A DNA stretch of 64,000 nucleotides. Origin: Branchiostoma belcheri (taxonomy: Eukaryota; Chordata; Leptocardii; Amphioxiformes; Branchiostomatidae). The DNA is taken from positions 5,090,995-5,154,994 of the forward strand of contig NW_017804020.1 of the NCBI RefSeq assembly GCF_001625305.1, written 5' to 3'. This document shows, piece by piece, positions 13,501 to 28,500 of the stretch. The notes under the pieces are model-generated. The model saw nothing but the letters and a program-made list of their open reading frames with translations, was not told where the DNA came from and did not search any database. A program made the position numbers and the translations under genes. The first letter of the stretch is position 1. The number at the start of each line of letters is the position of its first letter.

Positions 13501-16500
13501 TTATAATCAATCACTTGGTGTACATTAGAGAAATGATATCTGATGTGAAAAAAGTGTACAAACGTGATAATCCGGTTATGGGAGAATTGGATGATGCTTT
13601 GTAATAAATATTGTGACAAATGCGACAGTTTGATTTGTTGCCAACATGAGCTGGGGTTTAAGCATATTAATATCTTGTTATTATCATAACAGTATGAATA
13701 TGAGACATGTAATGTGAACGGGAGATTGGGAATGGAGATAGAAATGTGAGGTGTTAAAACTCTAGTTTTTAGACACTTACATGACCACTAATGATGTGTC
13801 ACTATTATGTGTATGACAGAAATAGAAGAGGAGGCTTCATGGTGATCTGTGTAATTTAGAACTGGGGTTTCTATTGTCAAACCTGTCCAAGTAGACCACT
13901 TAGAGTACCCATGAAATCAGGTCTATATGAACAGGTGGTCACTGTGGATGGGATTTTTATTATGCTCATGTCAATGGGAAAAATTACCAAAGGGACCACC
14001 AAAAAGTGGTGACCTAGGCCAGGTGGTCCTCATGTAGATATGGTCACTTGTACCAGTTTTACTTCTTGCTGGGATTGAAATTATTTAATCTTAGACGTTC
14101 AGTGAGGGAATGTAGTCAGGTTTACATTTTCATCTCAGCCCTTTGTTTTCATGTTGGCCTCTTACTGAATTTTTACCTTGAAATGTCTGAGAGCCAAGGA
14201 AATATATTGTTGTGTCTGTAAGATAATGTTGAGATCTTTGATGTCAGTAAGGCCGGGCTCCATGTAATGTAAGGTTGAGGACGGACGTATGATTAATGTC
14301 GGCTTTTTTTATAAGGAGATTTTTCAAGGCCCCATAGGGAGGTGATTTTCTGGCCTGTTGCCAAGTCGGAACATCAGAACCAATATGGCAGGTTTCCTGC
14401 CTTCCCTGTAGTCACATTTATTGTCTGGTTGTCCGGCTGCTGACATCATCTTCGTGCTGGGTATCACATGGCGGCCTCACAAGGGATTCTGGGTAACCCA
14501 TTAACACTTCCTAAGGAACAGAAATGACATTTTTTCTCTATGAATATCTTATAAAATGTATGAATTAAGGGGCATCAGGGTGATATAGTGCTGGATGTGA
14601 CATGAAGATTTTATGGCTCATTTATGACAGCAAGCATCCGATTGTCTATTTTCCTGATACACCATTGTTTATAGCTGCTTTTTGATGATCAAATTCACCT
14701 TGTTTTAAGTCAGCTTTTAGCTACCAAAATAATATACAGGTTTGCATTTGACAGTTTATGACGTTGTGTTGTATAAAACATTGTTTGTATTGCTTGCAGG
14801 CTAGTTCTGCCATACTAGTGATGGATTACTGTGTTAGAAACATCAGTCAGTAGGAAGTCTTAAAGGTTAAGAACCACGGACGTAATCCCCAAGACATCTC
14901 CGGGGTGCAGATAGGAGTCTTATGGAAATACTACAGAAGTGATCACCAAGATGTCTTTCGTTAGGGTGCACTATTAAGTCTTAAGGTTAAGAATTGTGGA
15001 AGTGATCACCAAGACATCCTACCAGCACAGTAGGAACTCTGGTTAAGAACTACAGTGATCACCAACAGGTCTTAAGTTAAGGGTGCGGTGGTAAGTTTTA
15101 AACTAAAGGTTAAACTGCAGAAGTGATCCCATTACGGGGTGGTGGACAAAGGGAAAACAGACTGTCCCCTTGACTCTGTTTTCATGTTGATCTTCCAGTT
15201 CAAATTAGAGGGAATAGATTGGTGTGACCTTATTTAGCCTGCTGCCCCTCAACTTAATTGGTCTTGAAATGTCATCTGGGCCTTCCCCTTTCATTTACCT
15301 TGAAGGGTTTTAAGGTTGTCTCATGTCATTTTTCATCCAGGAAAAGAATCCTAAAGAACAACAGTGACACTGTTGAGAGTAAGTACTCCATGTGGATTGA
15401 GTTGAGCCCTGTCAGCACTATTAGTGTAAAGGAGATGTTGGTTACAGTAATGACATGTGAATTGAGTTGAGCCCTGACTGTACTATTAGTCTAAGTGAAA
15501 TTCGACACCCTGGGGCAGGTTTGTTTATGATGTGGAGGCAGAAGAGGTCAGAGTTCACCCAGATTGGGAGGCGGCCATATTTTGGAAGTGTCAGACCATG
15601 ATGGTCTGTGTGATCGTCCCCACTACGCCGTCCTGACCTTGTTTGGTGTTTGTTAGAGCGGAAGGCTGAAGTCTGGGCTGTGAAGTGTGACAGATCAGGA
15701 TTGCCCGTGAGGTTAGGGAAGCCTTTTTTTCTCTGCCAGCAGCCCAAAGTGAAAGCCAGCCTGTATTGTTGTGTATTGTGAGGACACCTGCTGCAGAACT
15801 GAGCCTGTTGAGGCCATGGTTCGGGGAGAAAAACCCTGGCAGGCTTTTCTTACTGTTTACACTGGAATTAAGATTTCTGGAACTCGTCCAGAAAATCAAT
15901 TATGTAAACTACTGTGGAGCTGCAAATTTGTGCCTTGGCTGCTGTGATTGTGGTCTTAAGTCTTAAGTGATTTATACATTATGTTTTTGTAATTAGAAAA
16001 AAAAGAGAAGGTTGTATTTTAGGGTAAAATACTTAATAGATGCTTAGGAATGTATTTTTGTTGTTATTTTATATAGATATATTACTGTGCTCTTTCCAGG
16101 TCAGTACACTCCACTATAACTAGTTTATAGAATGTACTTCAAATTAAACATCTTGTGTTATGTGATTTGTGCAAGGTACATGTATACAAAAGCAGTCTCA
16201 ATCACTGTCTGCAGCCAGTCTAGATGTTTTAGGTTTGTATTTTGTACTGTTTAGATCTCGTCTTGAGGTGGTAAAGTCTACAATCACTGTTAAGATTTGA
16301 ACTTTAAAATGGCAGAATTTTTGTTACCAATACAACAGATCCCCATCCACATAATGGTGATGACCCAGTGTCAAAGGTCAGTATCATGCCTTGCTGTTCT
16401 GTATGTAAACTCCATTTTGACCTTGAATTGTCAGTGTTGATATACAGGGTCAAACATGTCAGCCAAGACCTCTGATAGACTAAATTCACCACAAATACAG

Positions 16501-19500
16501 CATCGTTTTCCAGCCCTGCCAGTCAAAACTTGTCAGGACATTTGGAACACGAAAGATGGAAAGAAAAAAATATATAGGCCAAAAGCATTGAAATTGTAGA
16601 TGAATGATTGTTTCATTTAAAAAATTTTTCCGGAACCTTTTGTTTTTTTTGAAGATACACAATGCAATCTGAAGAATATGAAATGAAAATTGTAACTCCA
16701 ATGCATATATGTATAAGGACTGCAAAATGGCCCTTGTATGTATATGTAATTATATGCTCCATGTTTATATTTGACAACAAAACGGCCCATATAACTGTAA
16801 CGATAATATCAGAGATGGGAGATTTTGTATCGCCCAAGCTTGACCTTCATGAGCAAAGGTCAAGCAGGGAAATGAGTTCCATCCATCAGTGTGATCCTGG
16901 CAGGAATCAATACACCCTGCATCGATTTCTCTGGGCTTCTCTGGAAGGATTGAGACTGGCTTAGGTTGGGGGATAGCAGTAGAGATAGACTTCTATACTG
17001 GCTGAGAAATAGCAGAAATTGGACAGATGGAGAATTATTTGCCAGAAGAGTTAGCTGGAAGTAGAGGTCCAGGCTTGTGACTAGAGTAGAGGAGTCCAGC
17101 AGACATGTGCCTGATTGGGTGAAGTGAAATCTTCAGAAACTCATCCTTGTAATTGTTTTCAGTCTTTTCCAGTCAGTGTCTTATAGACATGCAGGTCTTT
17201 GGAATTCCTTTGAACAGGCTAGAGCTCAATTAAAAACTGTAACATGGCTTAAGTAGGGATAACAAGAAAGACGTAGTTCTTGGAAGAGGGAGATCATCAA
17301 TCTATACTCCTGAAAATCCTCCTTACCAGGTTCTTACCATCAAACATCTTGCTCAATGAAACCTGTATAATTTCCTTGGTCTTATTCCAATATCATGAAT
17401 ATGTAGAAATTAATTACAACCATTCAACAGTGTACAATGTTATTTGCTTTGCTTTAAGTCATTACTTTTATTTATCATGTATGGTTTTTATCTTGTATGT
17501 CACCCTTAACAGTGTTTTTGTGGATAAGTCCATGATAACCACTTTACAGAGCTTACTGCCTAGTCTATATTTCACGGTTGGCTTTCCTGCTTTGTCAGCT
17601 CATTGTCAGGAGGAGTCTGTAAAGGATGACTGTGGTTGTCGATAATCAATTGTTGGCTTAAAGGGTGGTCTGACAGTTGTAGCAGACTTATCAACAGGGC
17701 TGCTGACATTTACAGCACAGGGAAGGGACTCAAGAAGTCTCACCGGGCAAGGCTAGGGAAGTGCATTGGTTCTTAGAGAAGTTTTAAGTTAAATTCAAGC
17801 AAAAGGCCTACAGAGGGCTTAGAGAAAACCCTGAATCTGACTATATTCGCTCGTTGAAACTACGTACAAGAGTATAGAATTTACCCTCAGGCCCTGTTTT
17901 CTTGTTGACCTTTCAGTTCAGCATCATTTTGTTAAATCCAGACACCAACATTACATTGGTGCGACCCAAATTGCCTGAGAAATATTCAATCAGGCAGGAA
18001 ATGGTTGGACTGAGTGCTTGATCAATAACCACGGTGTTCAGGAAGTGGAAAGAAATGTCAAGGTACAATTATATAGGTCTGGTGCAGACGGCAGAAACAA
18101 TTCACCTCTGGTCATTTTAGATTTGGAAATTGTCCAAATTCAAAGACAACACTTTGAAAACTTTGCTGACTCATTGCTAAATGTATTGTAATGTTTGATA
18201 AGTTATTGTTAAGAGCGAGGTAGCTAGAGATCAGTGGTAGTAGTTTATTCTTCCGGTTAGCTTACCTCTGCTGTTGCTTTGTCTATTGTTTTAGGTAATA
18301 TAAACCTCTACATTATGATTAAATAGTAGGAGAAATTTTGTGTTGTGGTTCCTTTTTCTTTCCAAGAATCAATGAATTGCTTTACTTGAGCCATAATTTC
18401 ATTCCTGGCTCCCTACAATCCACAGTGACATGTGTTTTGTCTATGAGTGGTGCTTTATTTACTTACACCCTCCACTTGACTCGGTGTTGGATAGAAAAAG
18501 AGCCTTTCAACCATTTGGATATTCTCTCTCCTGGCAGGCAAGACAAAAGATATTTCAGTTTTGACTCTGATGGTGCAGCATATTGCCCTGTTGACCTGAA
18601 AGTCATGGTGACTGTTGAAAATGGCAGCTTGAATTATTTGTGATGGAGTTGAATTGAGGTGCCTGCTGTGGTAATGTCTCTTGCAGTACCAGGAGTATAT
18701 GATAGGTGTCACTGTTGACTGAGTTAAAATGACCAAACATACAGGTTCGTTCAGACTACTAATTATCTTTATCTGATTCAGTAGTATAGACTTAGTAACT
18801 CAGTAGGTTTTTAAATCATTTATACATCAGTCATGCAATACCGTATGGTAGTAGAAATACCATTGTTGGCACACACATCTGTACCTAGGCTCCAATGTGA
18901 AGGTTGTTGCATACTTCCAGACGAATTTGCCACATTTCCAAAATTATATTTGGATTTCCTATACTTGATACTCTTAACTTGCAAAAAAATTTACTGAAAT
19001 CAGTTCAGTTTATTTGTCAGTATCTCACAGCTTCTGTGTAAAGTCAGAGGTTGCTCGCCTGTACACATTATCATGTATGGTGTGCTTCTGCTGCTTTTTT
19101 TTTATTTTTATTTATTTATTTGGCTTACAAAGAAGCCAGGGTGCTTTTATGCCTCACATGTTTGTGGAACTCTCATTGTCTCAAGGAAATGCTTGGATGA
19201 CACGAGTGTTGCTCTGTTGACTAGCTAGCTGGCTGGCTGCCAATCTGTTATGAACCTGTGAGTATGGGTTAGAGATTTTTTTAAAAATTGCTTGTATCCA
19301 AAATGCATGTACATGTGCATGTACTAGTTACCAACAGTCGGGACTTCCTGTGGTTTAGCTACCATGTTCATGAAATCAACTGGACATGTCCTAATGGAGC
19401 TTAAACCATTCTAACACCCACAGACTTGACTGTAGTCAACATCATCTTTGTTAGAGGTAGCTATCAGGTAATGCTAACCTTACAACTTGTAGTTCATGAC

Positions 19501-22500
19501 TGAAGTGACAGGTGGCATTTCTCCAGAAGGGCAACACTACCCGAACTATACAAACAAATTGAGCACAGCCCAATGTTGTTATGGATGCCACGTTAAGCCT
19601 GAGGGCAAAACTACATGTGAAGTCTGACGAACAGTTGACAACATGGATTGTACAGCTGTGATACATGACTGCTAGGCTGCTGGCACCTATCCAGTTCGAC
19701 TAGCATTATATGACAAACAGTTTGTACGTGAACTTGAGCTCTTTTAGTTTTACACAACATAGTCACTGATGATTATAGATCATGTATATTAGATTATAAG
19801 ATAGGGTCTTGCAGCTGTTTTACAGCGTCAGGGTGATGTTTGGCTTTCTTTCAATTCATACAAGGGAGTTTGGACTTGCCACATTCTAGAAGAAGTCTTT
19901 GGCACTTGCCCAGTTCCAGTATAGAGCTATGTGACAGTGTTTGTAGTTGAACTTGAGTTCTGATGACATGTCTGTCCCCATCTGACCCTGGGAGTGATAG
20001 TTATGGTTTACTGGTTAGGACCCAGGGTTGGCCTGTAGTGGACTCTTGCTATGGAACTGTGCATTTTTAGTCTCTAAAGTATTTGTTATTTGTTTGTTTA
20101 AGCTTTTGTTTATTCATGAAAATCTCAACTTGGCCTGCATGCCACTTTTTATTGAAGTCATAAGGGAAGGCGTAAGGGTCAGACGCTCAAGTTACTTGAT
20201 TGAAGTCCTAATAAACCCATAAACCTATGATCACAGTTAGTCCATAGACATACTAGTATTACCTTACACATACTATTAAGACTATTTGCGTACTTTCCAT
20301 TTGGGGTTGTTGCTGGTGTCCTGGTTCCTAACTTACAGGTGGTCACCACAGGAGTCACTGTGTCTTGTGGGTTAGTGGTTTATACAAGTCTGGGCTGCCC
20401 TCTAATTACCACTTAATTGCCTCTTAATTAGGATATAGGAAGACTGTCTGGGACGACTGCTCGTTAATGTCACACTAATTAGCACCAGTCTGGGAGGAAA
20501 TGGACGGTCCCATATCCCAGCCTGCCTCGGTAAGAAGGAAATAGATGAAACAAAGAAATGTGCCAAAGATGCAGCCACTCTAGCATTGGACAGCCACGAT
20601 TGTTCTGTTTAAATATTTGGGAGCTGGCTAAGTAAACAAAAGAACTAAAGGTTTCTGTGTTGTTTTTGCATCAAATAAGCCTTCACTTTGGTGGTGTTAG
20701 AGTGAATAACAGTTTCAGTTCTGCAGTACCATCTGGAGGTGCTAGGGTGTAGTTCCATTTTATGAGCCTTCAAGTTGCTGTCCCTCACACTGGTGTCTAC
20801 TTATCTCAAAAGATTGTGAAAATTTCAGTTAACAAATATGGTGTAGAAGAAATCAATTGACAACTCTCTGCCAGTTTACATTGTTCAATGTTTTGGTTTC
20901 ACATTTAGTTTCTGCATTCCACCCCCTGTTAGAAGTAGGCCAGTCTGTTCCAACAATGCTTGTTATTTGTAGACCCTGGTGCTTCCTGTATCGGGTTACC
21001 TGTGCTGTATCGGGTTCCAGGGTCTGTGTATAGGGGTGAAGGTGAAAGTACAGAGTACATGTGTGTACTGAGGTGTACTACAGGACTTATAAGCTGAAGG
21101 ACTGCTATTTTGGGTACTTCAGACAGCCATGTGTGTACACTAGTGTTGGTGGGGCATACTCCAGACTTGGAGATCACACAGGTGTGTAAGTATGTGGTTA
21201 AATCTTCAGGTATGTCCAGACAGCTTCAGGTGTGACAAGTTAGGTGAGAGAGGTGACCCAGACCAGGGTAAAGACTGAACATACATCACCTGAGATAAAG
21301 GGTGGTGAGAGAAGGTGTGTGCAGGTGACAGGTAGGTATAGATGTCTTGAAGTCTTCAGGTGTGTTTAAAAGGCTTTAGAGGTAAGACGGGTGACTTAGG
21401 TCAAGGATCTCTGAATTCCAATGTCATGTCTCTAAAAACATCTTCAACTTGTCATCGATACTTTATGGTGTTCTGTAAGCTGGCTCTGGGGAAATACTGG
21501 CACATGTAGGAAGTAATGTGGGATGAATTATATGTTTCAAGTTGTGGCTGTCAGACTGTGTGTAACTCCTGAGTGTTACATGTGTTGGGGCATGTAGTTG
21601 TGTCAGCCGTTTAAAACTTCAAGAAAAACATGATGTGAAAAGAAATAGGACATGTTAGAATAATCATTAACCTCAGTCTGTCAGAACCAGATACATGTAT
21701 ACTACTTTACTCAATAAAAGTGAACAGTGAAAGGAAACTGTATACATGTGTACATGACTTGTAATAGTGAAAGGTGTTTACCATGTAGTTTAACCCCAGT
21801 CATCCCCAGCCCTATAAGTGAAAGTGAAGATTGAAAGTGAGCAGTGAAAGCAGTTTTGAGACCAGGTTACCTTGCTCACTGTGCCTGTAGATTTGTAATC
21901 TGGATTGAGTCCAAGAGCGGGGCTGATGTTGTTATGTCTGAGCAGCAGGACTGGATCAGCAGCCGCTTATGGAGGTTTCAAAACATGCAGGGAGTAACTT
22001 AGTCTGTAATAAATAATGGGGTAATCGACCTGGTGGGCCACAGCAACACAGGCTGGGGTTTGTTGCAACTATGATTGTGCTAAAAAAAATTCTTAACATC
22101 CGAAAAGAAATTGTTAACGATTTGACTAAAAGGAAAATTCATCACTCTACAATATAGGCATGAGAGTCTCTAGCACGTTTTTTTCATAAATTGTGATATC
22201 CAAGCAAGTACTAGTAAGTAAAGTGATAACTGTAAGATGCCATGATCATTTATGTTAACATAAATTTAAGGAGAGCATGATTAATTGGGAAATATTGGTG
22301 AACAATTCAACAGCAGTTGCTGCAGTTTTAGTGATTTTTACATCATCAATTTCTTATTTGTACTTGATTTTTCCTCATATTTTGAATAGAAATGTTGTCC
22401 ACTTCTATTGTTTACGTGAGTGGGTCTGTTTGAGTAGGGTATTAGGGGGTTTAGCCTGATCGGTTAGCGTTAGGAAACACCCCACAGTGCCCCTGGGCAT

Positions 22501-25500
22501 CATGTCGCCTGCAACTCTGAGTGACAGCTGCAGGGGTCAGAGGTCAGCGCCCTGCCTTGACCTTGCAGCGAGCTTGTGTAGCTCAGCCCAAATATTGAAA
22601 CAGGAGCCTGAGGCTGGCAGGGCAGCGCAGGGTCAGGCTGTACTGCACTACAGGCTGGGGACGACAGGGTTTGTTTAGATACAAAACTGTTTTATTTGGT
22701 CTGAAGGGACAAAAGGAGATGACGCTAGGCTGAACTTGACAACAGAATGTAGGTCAATGTCATATTCTGGGCTATTGTTCTGGTTCAGTAGAGCTTAGTT
22801 GTGTTGTCTTTCCTTCTGTTTAGATACAAAACTGACAGTGTTGTAAGTCTGAAAGAACAAAATAAAATGCTGCTTGTCATTAGTAAGAATTGGAATGGAA
22901 CAAAGGGAAGAACAAAACATGTCAATGTTGTCTTCTATTGTTACTTTTTGCTGTACATGTTTGTATTAGGCAGAATTAAGCTAGAACAATAGGAAAAACA
23001 AAGCATCTGTGGGTTAGTACTGGGTCTGCTGGGTTGTTGTTCTTGCCATGAGGTTTTCTTGTGTTGTTTGTGTACATTTCTGGTCAACTAGTTTCACATA
23101 TCCGGAGTCAGTGGAAATGTGGCTTTTAGATGTATATTAGGGCAGAACTGGACTGGAACAATAGGGGCAACAGACAAGTGCTGGCTGATGTTATCTTCTG
23201 GTATTATTTGTTTCTTGGCACAGTGCCAGTTCAGCGTGTACTGATATACTTAACTTTGTTGGCACATGACTGTGATGGAACAATAATACCAGCTCAGTTC
23301 AGTAAAGCTCAGTCAATATTGTGAAACGTACACCTCTAGACTTAAGGTAGAGACCACCTGTCTTGGGTAAACCTTTATATACTTCCCATGGTGTTATCTT
23401 AACACACACCTGTCACGTTAACTTACCTGTCTGTCACCTTAGCTCACCTGTCAAACATTAACACACTATTATTTGTCCTAGCTGTTAAGCTGTTGAACCA
23501 ATATTAGTATTAAGCTGCGCGGATGAATGAAATGATCAGAATGTAGCAATTAGTATAATTATAGGTGATGGCACAAATAAGTGTAGGGGAGCACCATCAT
23601 GGCATGGTTGTACTTGTAGATAATTATTTGCTGTATGATTGATTTTCAATAGGCCATATCGTCTTGGTATGCAAACAGTGTCTTGTTAGGTAGGTCCTGC
23701 CAAGTTATATTTCAGAATTAACTCTTAAGGTGATAAGAGAAGAATTGGTTCAATTATTGATAGCTTTTGCTGAAAGATTGACATCTCTAGGTGAATGATT
23801 GACAGGTCCTAATAGATATAGGTCAGGACTGGGTTTTCCCCAAAACCACCACAAAAGGTCGGAAACTTGAGGGAGATTTTCTAGCTGACAGCTTGTTAGG
23901 GTCAGGTGATATGATGTGATGTGTGGAAGGTGGAAACTCTCAGCAAGTCTCTGTAAATATAACAGCTAGGACAGAAATAAAGGCAGCATAAGACAGATTT
24001 TTGTATATAGCATAAGTTTCACATCCAATGTCAAGGTAACTTACTAAGAAGTAAAGTTTCCAACATGGTATGATGGAAATTTGTTTCAACAGCTTTCCAA
24101 AGAGAGCAATGTTAGTAAACAGACTCAAATGTGGACTAGTAAATGACATCCTTCCATGACCAGTAGTGGACTGTCTCTATACAGACACCCCTTCCATGAT
24201 AAGTAATGGCCAGTCCCAGACCTATGTAGGTCATTAGTGGCTGTTGTAATTAACCTGTCACAGTCTGGGCTCACCAGCCATCATTTCTCACTGTCTGAAG
24301 TCTGACCCTGCCAAATGGGCCGACCCATGGGGGAGGGGGTGTTCTTACTGGCTTTCTTGGCATAGGAACTGGTTAATTCTGGTTTTGGAAAAAACTTGAG
24401 GTCTTTATACACTGTTTACTGAACAGTGAAATTGTTATCTTGCAATTCCAATGCTGTCATCACTTTGTTTCTTTTTAGTGAGAAACTGGTAAATTCTGGT
24501 GTGGGCAACCTGTTTCTCTTGAAGCAGGTTGATTCTGGTTTCGCCACGTTGAAAGATTTCTTTGAACTCCTTCAAGCATGCACATAAAGATGGACACTTT
24601 TGTGACTAGGAATTTGGAATCACTGTTATACATGCATCTTGAAAGGTAAGCATCTCTTTGCATTGATTACATTATACATAACTTGCATGTTTTCTGATTT
24701 AGTCTTCTCCCCTCATACCTCTGTTTACATGTGATTTTGTTTGTGTATGTTTTCTTAATTCTTCACTAAAATTCTTCCTTGAAAGTCCAGGAATATCTGA
24801 GGTTTCTTTCAAGACCACCTGTTTGGTATCCATTCTGACAAAAGATGAAGCCAGGAGAAGCACAAGGCTGACCTCATGTTCCCATGGTGGTTATAATGGC
24901 TGGATTTGTCTGTTGGAACAGTCAGAACTGTTTGTAACATGGTTCTGCCGTAGACTCCATCAAAATGATGTTCCAAAGGTCGGACCCATGTCCTGGCCAA
25001 CGTTGTGCAATTTTATTGATTTTTGGTTTCCCATTGCCTCATCAGGAATTGCAGTTCTAAAGGTCAAACAAGTGAATTACAGTTGCCCTGCTTGTCGTAT
25101 ATTTGCAGGTGTTTCCGACCGAGGACATTATATAGAGAATACAGTTCTAGTGGAGAGATATTTTGTGTTTATCAGGTTAAATTTGAGCAGATACGGTTAG
25201 TTTTTTTGACGTTTTTTTCCCCCAGCCGACATTTCCACGCAGACAGTTTGTAACATGCTGGTACAGGTTAGCGTCCCTGATGGAGCGCTGCAGACATTAG
25301 TATTCATGTGTGGCTGCTGGGTATTAGTGTAACGGTACGTGTGTGGAGCGCAGGCAGGGGTGCCGGCTGGGTTGTTTTGCCTGGGAAAGGCTCTTACTGT
25401 GGCTACAAGTGGATACTGTTAACATACTACATGATCCCCGCCTGACACTTCGCATGAGCTGTAATGATATTTCGCGCCCGAGGCTGTTGAGCTGTGCCAA

Positions 25501-28500
25501 CGATATGTCCTTAAACAGCCCAAATTGGCTGCCTGTTCAACCTGTCATTTCACTCACATAACATTCCTCTGCCTACCAGTTTACAGGGAGGAGATAACAC
25601 CTAGGCCACAATCCCCTGCAGGGCATTATTTACACACTAGTAAAACCCTCCCCCCAGGTCCCACTGCCCTGTGTACCTCCCCCCTATCTGGGCCCCAGCT
25701 CAGAGGAGATAAATTACCAGCCCCTGTAACAACAGTGACAAGTATCAGCCAGCTCTATAAATAGTGCGGCTATTTGAGAAAAGATGGCGCTCCCATCTCC
25801 GCAGTGCCCCCTGTGACAGCATGTACTGTGGCTACAGGGCATGGTGAGGCTGTTCTGTCCTGTAGGGTGGGTAAAACCTGTAGGAATATTAATTACAGCA
25901 GCAGTGTGGGGAGGAGGCGGGCGTGGGCAGCNNNNNNNNNNNNNNNNNNNNTAATGGTTGTAAGAACCAAATCTGATAGTTCTACAGAACTGACAGGTTG
26001 GGGAAAATTAGGGCAGACTGTCATGTGTGTGTATGTGTAAGGGGGGGGGGAAGGCTAGGGTTAAACAACACAAAACCTGGAGGTTTGTTTACATGGTATT
26101 AAACATAAGATTTATGGCATGATGATTGATGGGAGAGTTATGTTTTATGCATGGAAAACAAAAGCTGGATATATCAGAGGAAAGCTGGTGAAAAATAATG
26201 GGGAACAACCCAGGAATCTGTCAGGATTTCTCCCAGGTAAGTCAGCCTTTGTCTGTGTGTAAACATGTTAGGGAAAATTAATGACTTGCCTGTGGATATG
26301 TATTGCCCGGGTAATTGCATTTGGGGTGTAGAAATTTGCTGTGAGGGGGGAAAGCAGTGTGCATGTGTTATTACTTATGATTATGATTACACGTTGTCTG
26401 AGACGTTATGACATAACTGTTATGGTAAGGTGGTGATGAATTAGTGGTGAAGTGGAGTCGTGCATGTGTTATATATAATAAGAAGGGAAGCCATGATGGT
26501 GGAAACATTGTTACCTCTGACACAAATTACAGCAGAACTGTATTCAGAGGTTGGAGAGTGTTAAAGATAATATAGTAAATGAAAATAAACACATTTAGTA
26601 AATACAGGAAACAGAGCTGACAGTATGTTCAGTCAGTAGGATTGACAGACAAATACAATGTATTTTTTTGTAATTTTACAAGGCAAATGTCTTACAAAAC
26701 ATCTAAGTTGATATGGAAGCTTTATTGATGGAATGCATTTCAAGGAAAGTAGTTCTTAGACACGCAATATCATGTTGTTTGTGATGGCAAAAAAATGAGC
26801 TTAGCTCAGCCGAAAAAGAGGAAAATGACTTTTGCAAACAGTGGTGATGTGTTAAGGGTAACACTAGAAGCTTTTTGTGTTTACAGTAAGATAAATAAAA
26901 ATAAACTGTGTTGTATTAGGTGAACAGAGAACACTGATGATTTGTCATGGCTAGTTTATGCCAGTGAACTGAGAGACTAGATCTGTTGATGACAGTTAGA
27001 CAAATTGGTTTTACATTGTATAAAAGAAAATTGTCATTATATTTATACATGAAACATGTTTTTCTTTACTGTTTTATATAAAGATATGACTTAATATATA
27101 GCATGCTGGTATCCTGTATTTAATGATTTTAATCCTAGTGCACAGACAGTATGTTTTATCCAAATGATTCTATATGGTTTATGTGACATAAACCTCCAGA
27201 GTCAGCCATAAACCCATCTCCAGTCTTGTTACAATTATCCACACCATTTGTTCAGCCTAATGGCCTATAGGGTGGGGCTGACATATCTGGGTCAGGGAGA
27301 TGTGGGGGGATGGGGTTTGGCAAGGGTATTGTACAGGCCACACCAATTTTATCTGTTGGTTCGTGGTTTAAAAATGTGTTAAACTGAAGTGGAAGGTTGA
27401 CATGAAAACAAAGCCTGAGGATGAAGTCTGTTCCTTGGGTTGCACAGTTTCAGGCTGTTAATATTTAAGATCTCCTCCTGCTGAATTTACTGAGGAAATG
27501 TGCCAGAACCAAGGAACTAAGTTGAGGGTTCCTCCTGGGCCCTCTACCAGCTATGTCTGGAACTGCAGGCCAATGCTAGCCTCAGGACAAACCTGACATT
27601 ATTTTGTTAGACAGGTGACCTCACCTGTACACATCTGACAGGTTCTATTGTTCCAGGTGTTTCTGTGGCAGTTATGTAGCCTCACTTGCTCACCTGCCTG
27701 TAATCACACCACTGTCTGTGGATTGTCACCTGTAGGGCACAACTCTAAATCTTCTCTGACCTGTCATTTAGAGTTTTATTTCAGTTGTTACTCATGAGAA
27801 GGCATGCCTATTTGTGTCTGTTGGCAACTGTTAGATGAAGGGTAGGGATTTTATCAAGGGTCAATGATGTTTATTATTGTCGTCTGACAATACTAGTAAT
27901 AAAATTAATCAACAATTAATGTTGTCTGCTTGAGGAACTGAAGGTTTTGGCATTTAAACATCACAGAATCAGAGGAAATGATATTGACATGGTGTTATTG
28001 ATATGGACATGTTTCTATTTCCTATTTTTCATAAGTTTTGGTTGTATACCTTCATGTGTTATGACACAAAGTTTGCACTATTTTTACCTTCCACATGTTT
28101 CCTACATATCGAGTACATTCTATTTCCCCCTTCCTGATGTGGAAGATGTTTTGAATTTGCTGTGCTGTAACCTATATACCCACCCTAACCCTTGGGACTA
28201 ATCTATCACTGCCAGGGCCTATATAACACTCCCTTCCTGGGGTCACCCCTCTGACATAGATGGAACGGCCCAGTTTGCATCTGACCTTGACAGTAACTGA
28301 ATTGGAGCTTGCCTACCATAATCATAATGGGGTGTTGACTGTGGGCCAATCAGTGAGTAACTAAGTGTCAATCCTGGCCTTGTATGCATGTTTCATGGCA
28401 GGGCAGTGTTGTTTACCTGCAGTATGTAGGTCAGTACTGGAGAGGGTACCCTGGGCTGGAAAGGGTGGGGTATACTACCCTGGGCTGGAAAGGGTGGGGT

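Noticed and set aside
17280-17645. 121-codon frame on the plus strand
   Set aside because: It shows no similarity to known proteins, AT-rich composition like the surrounding intron, and no start or splice support.
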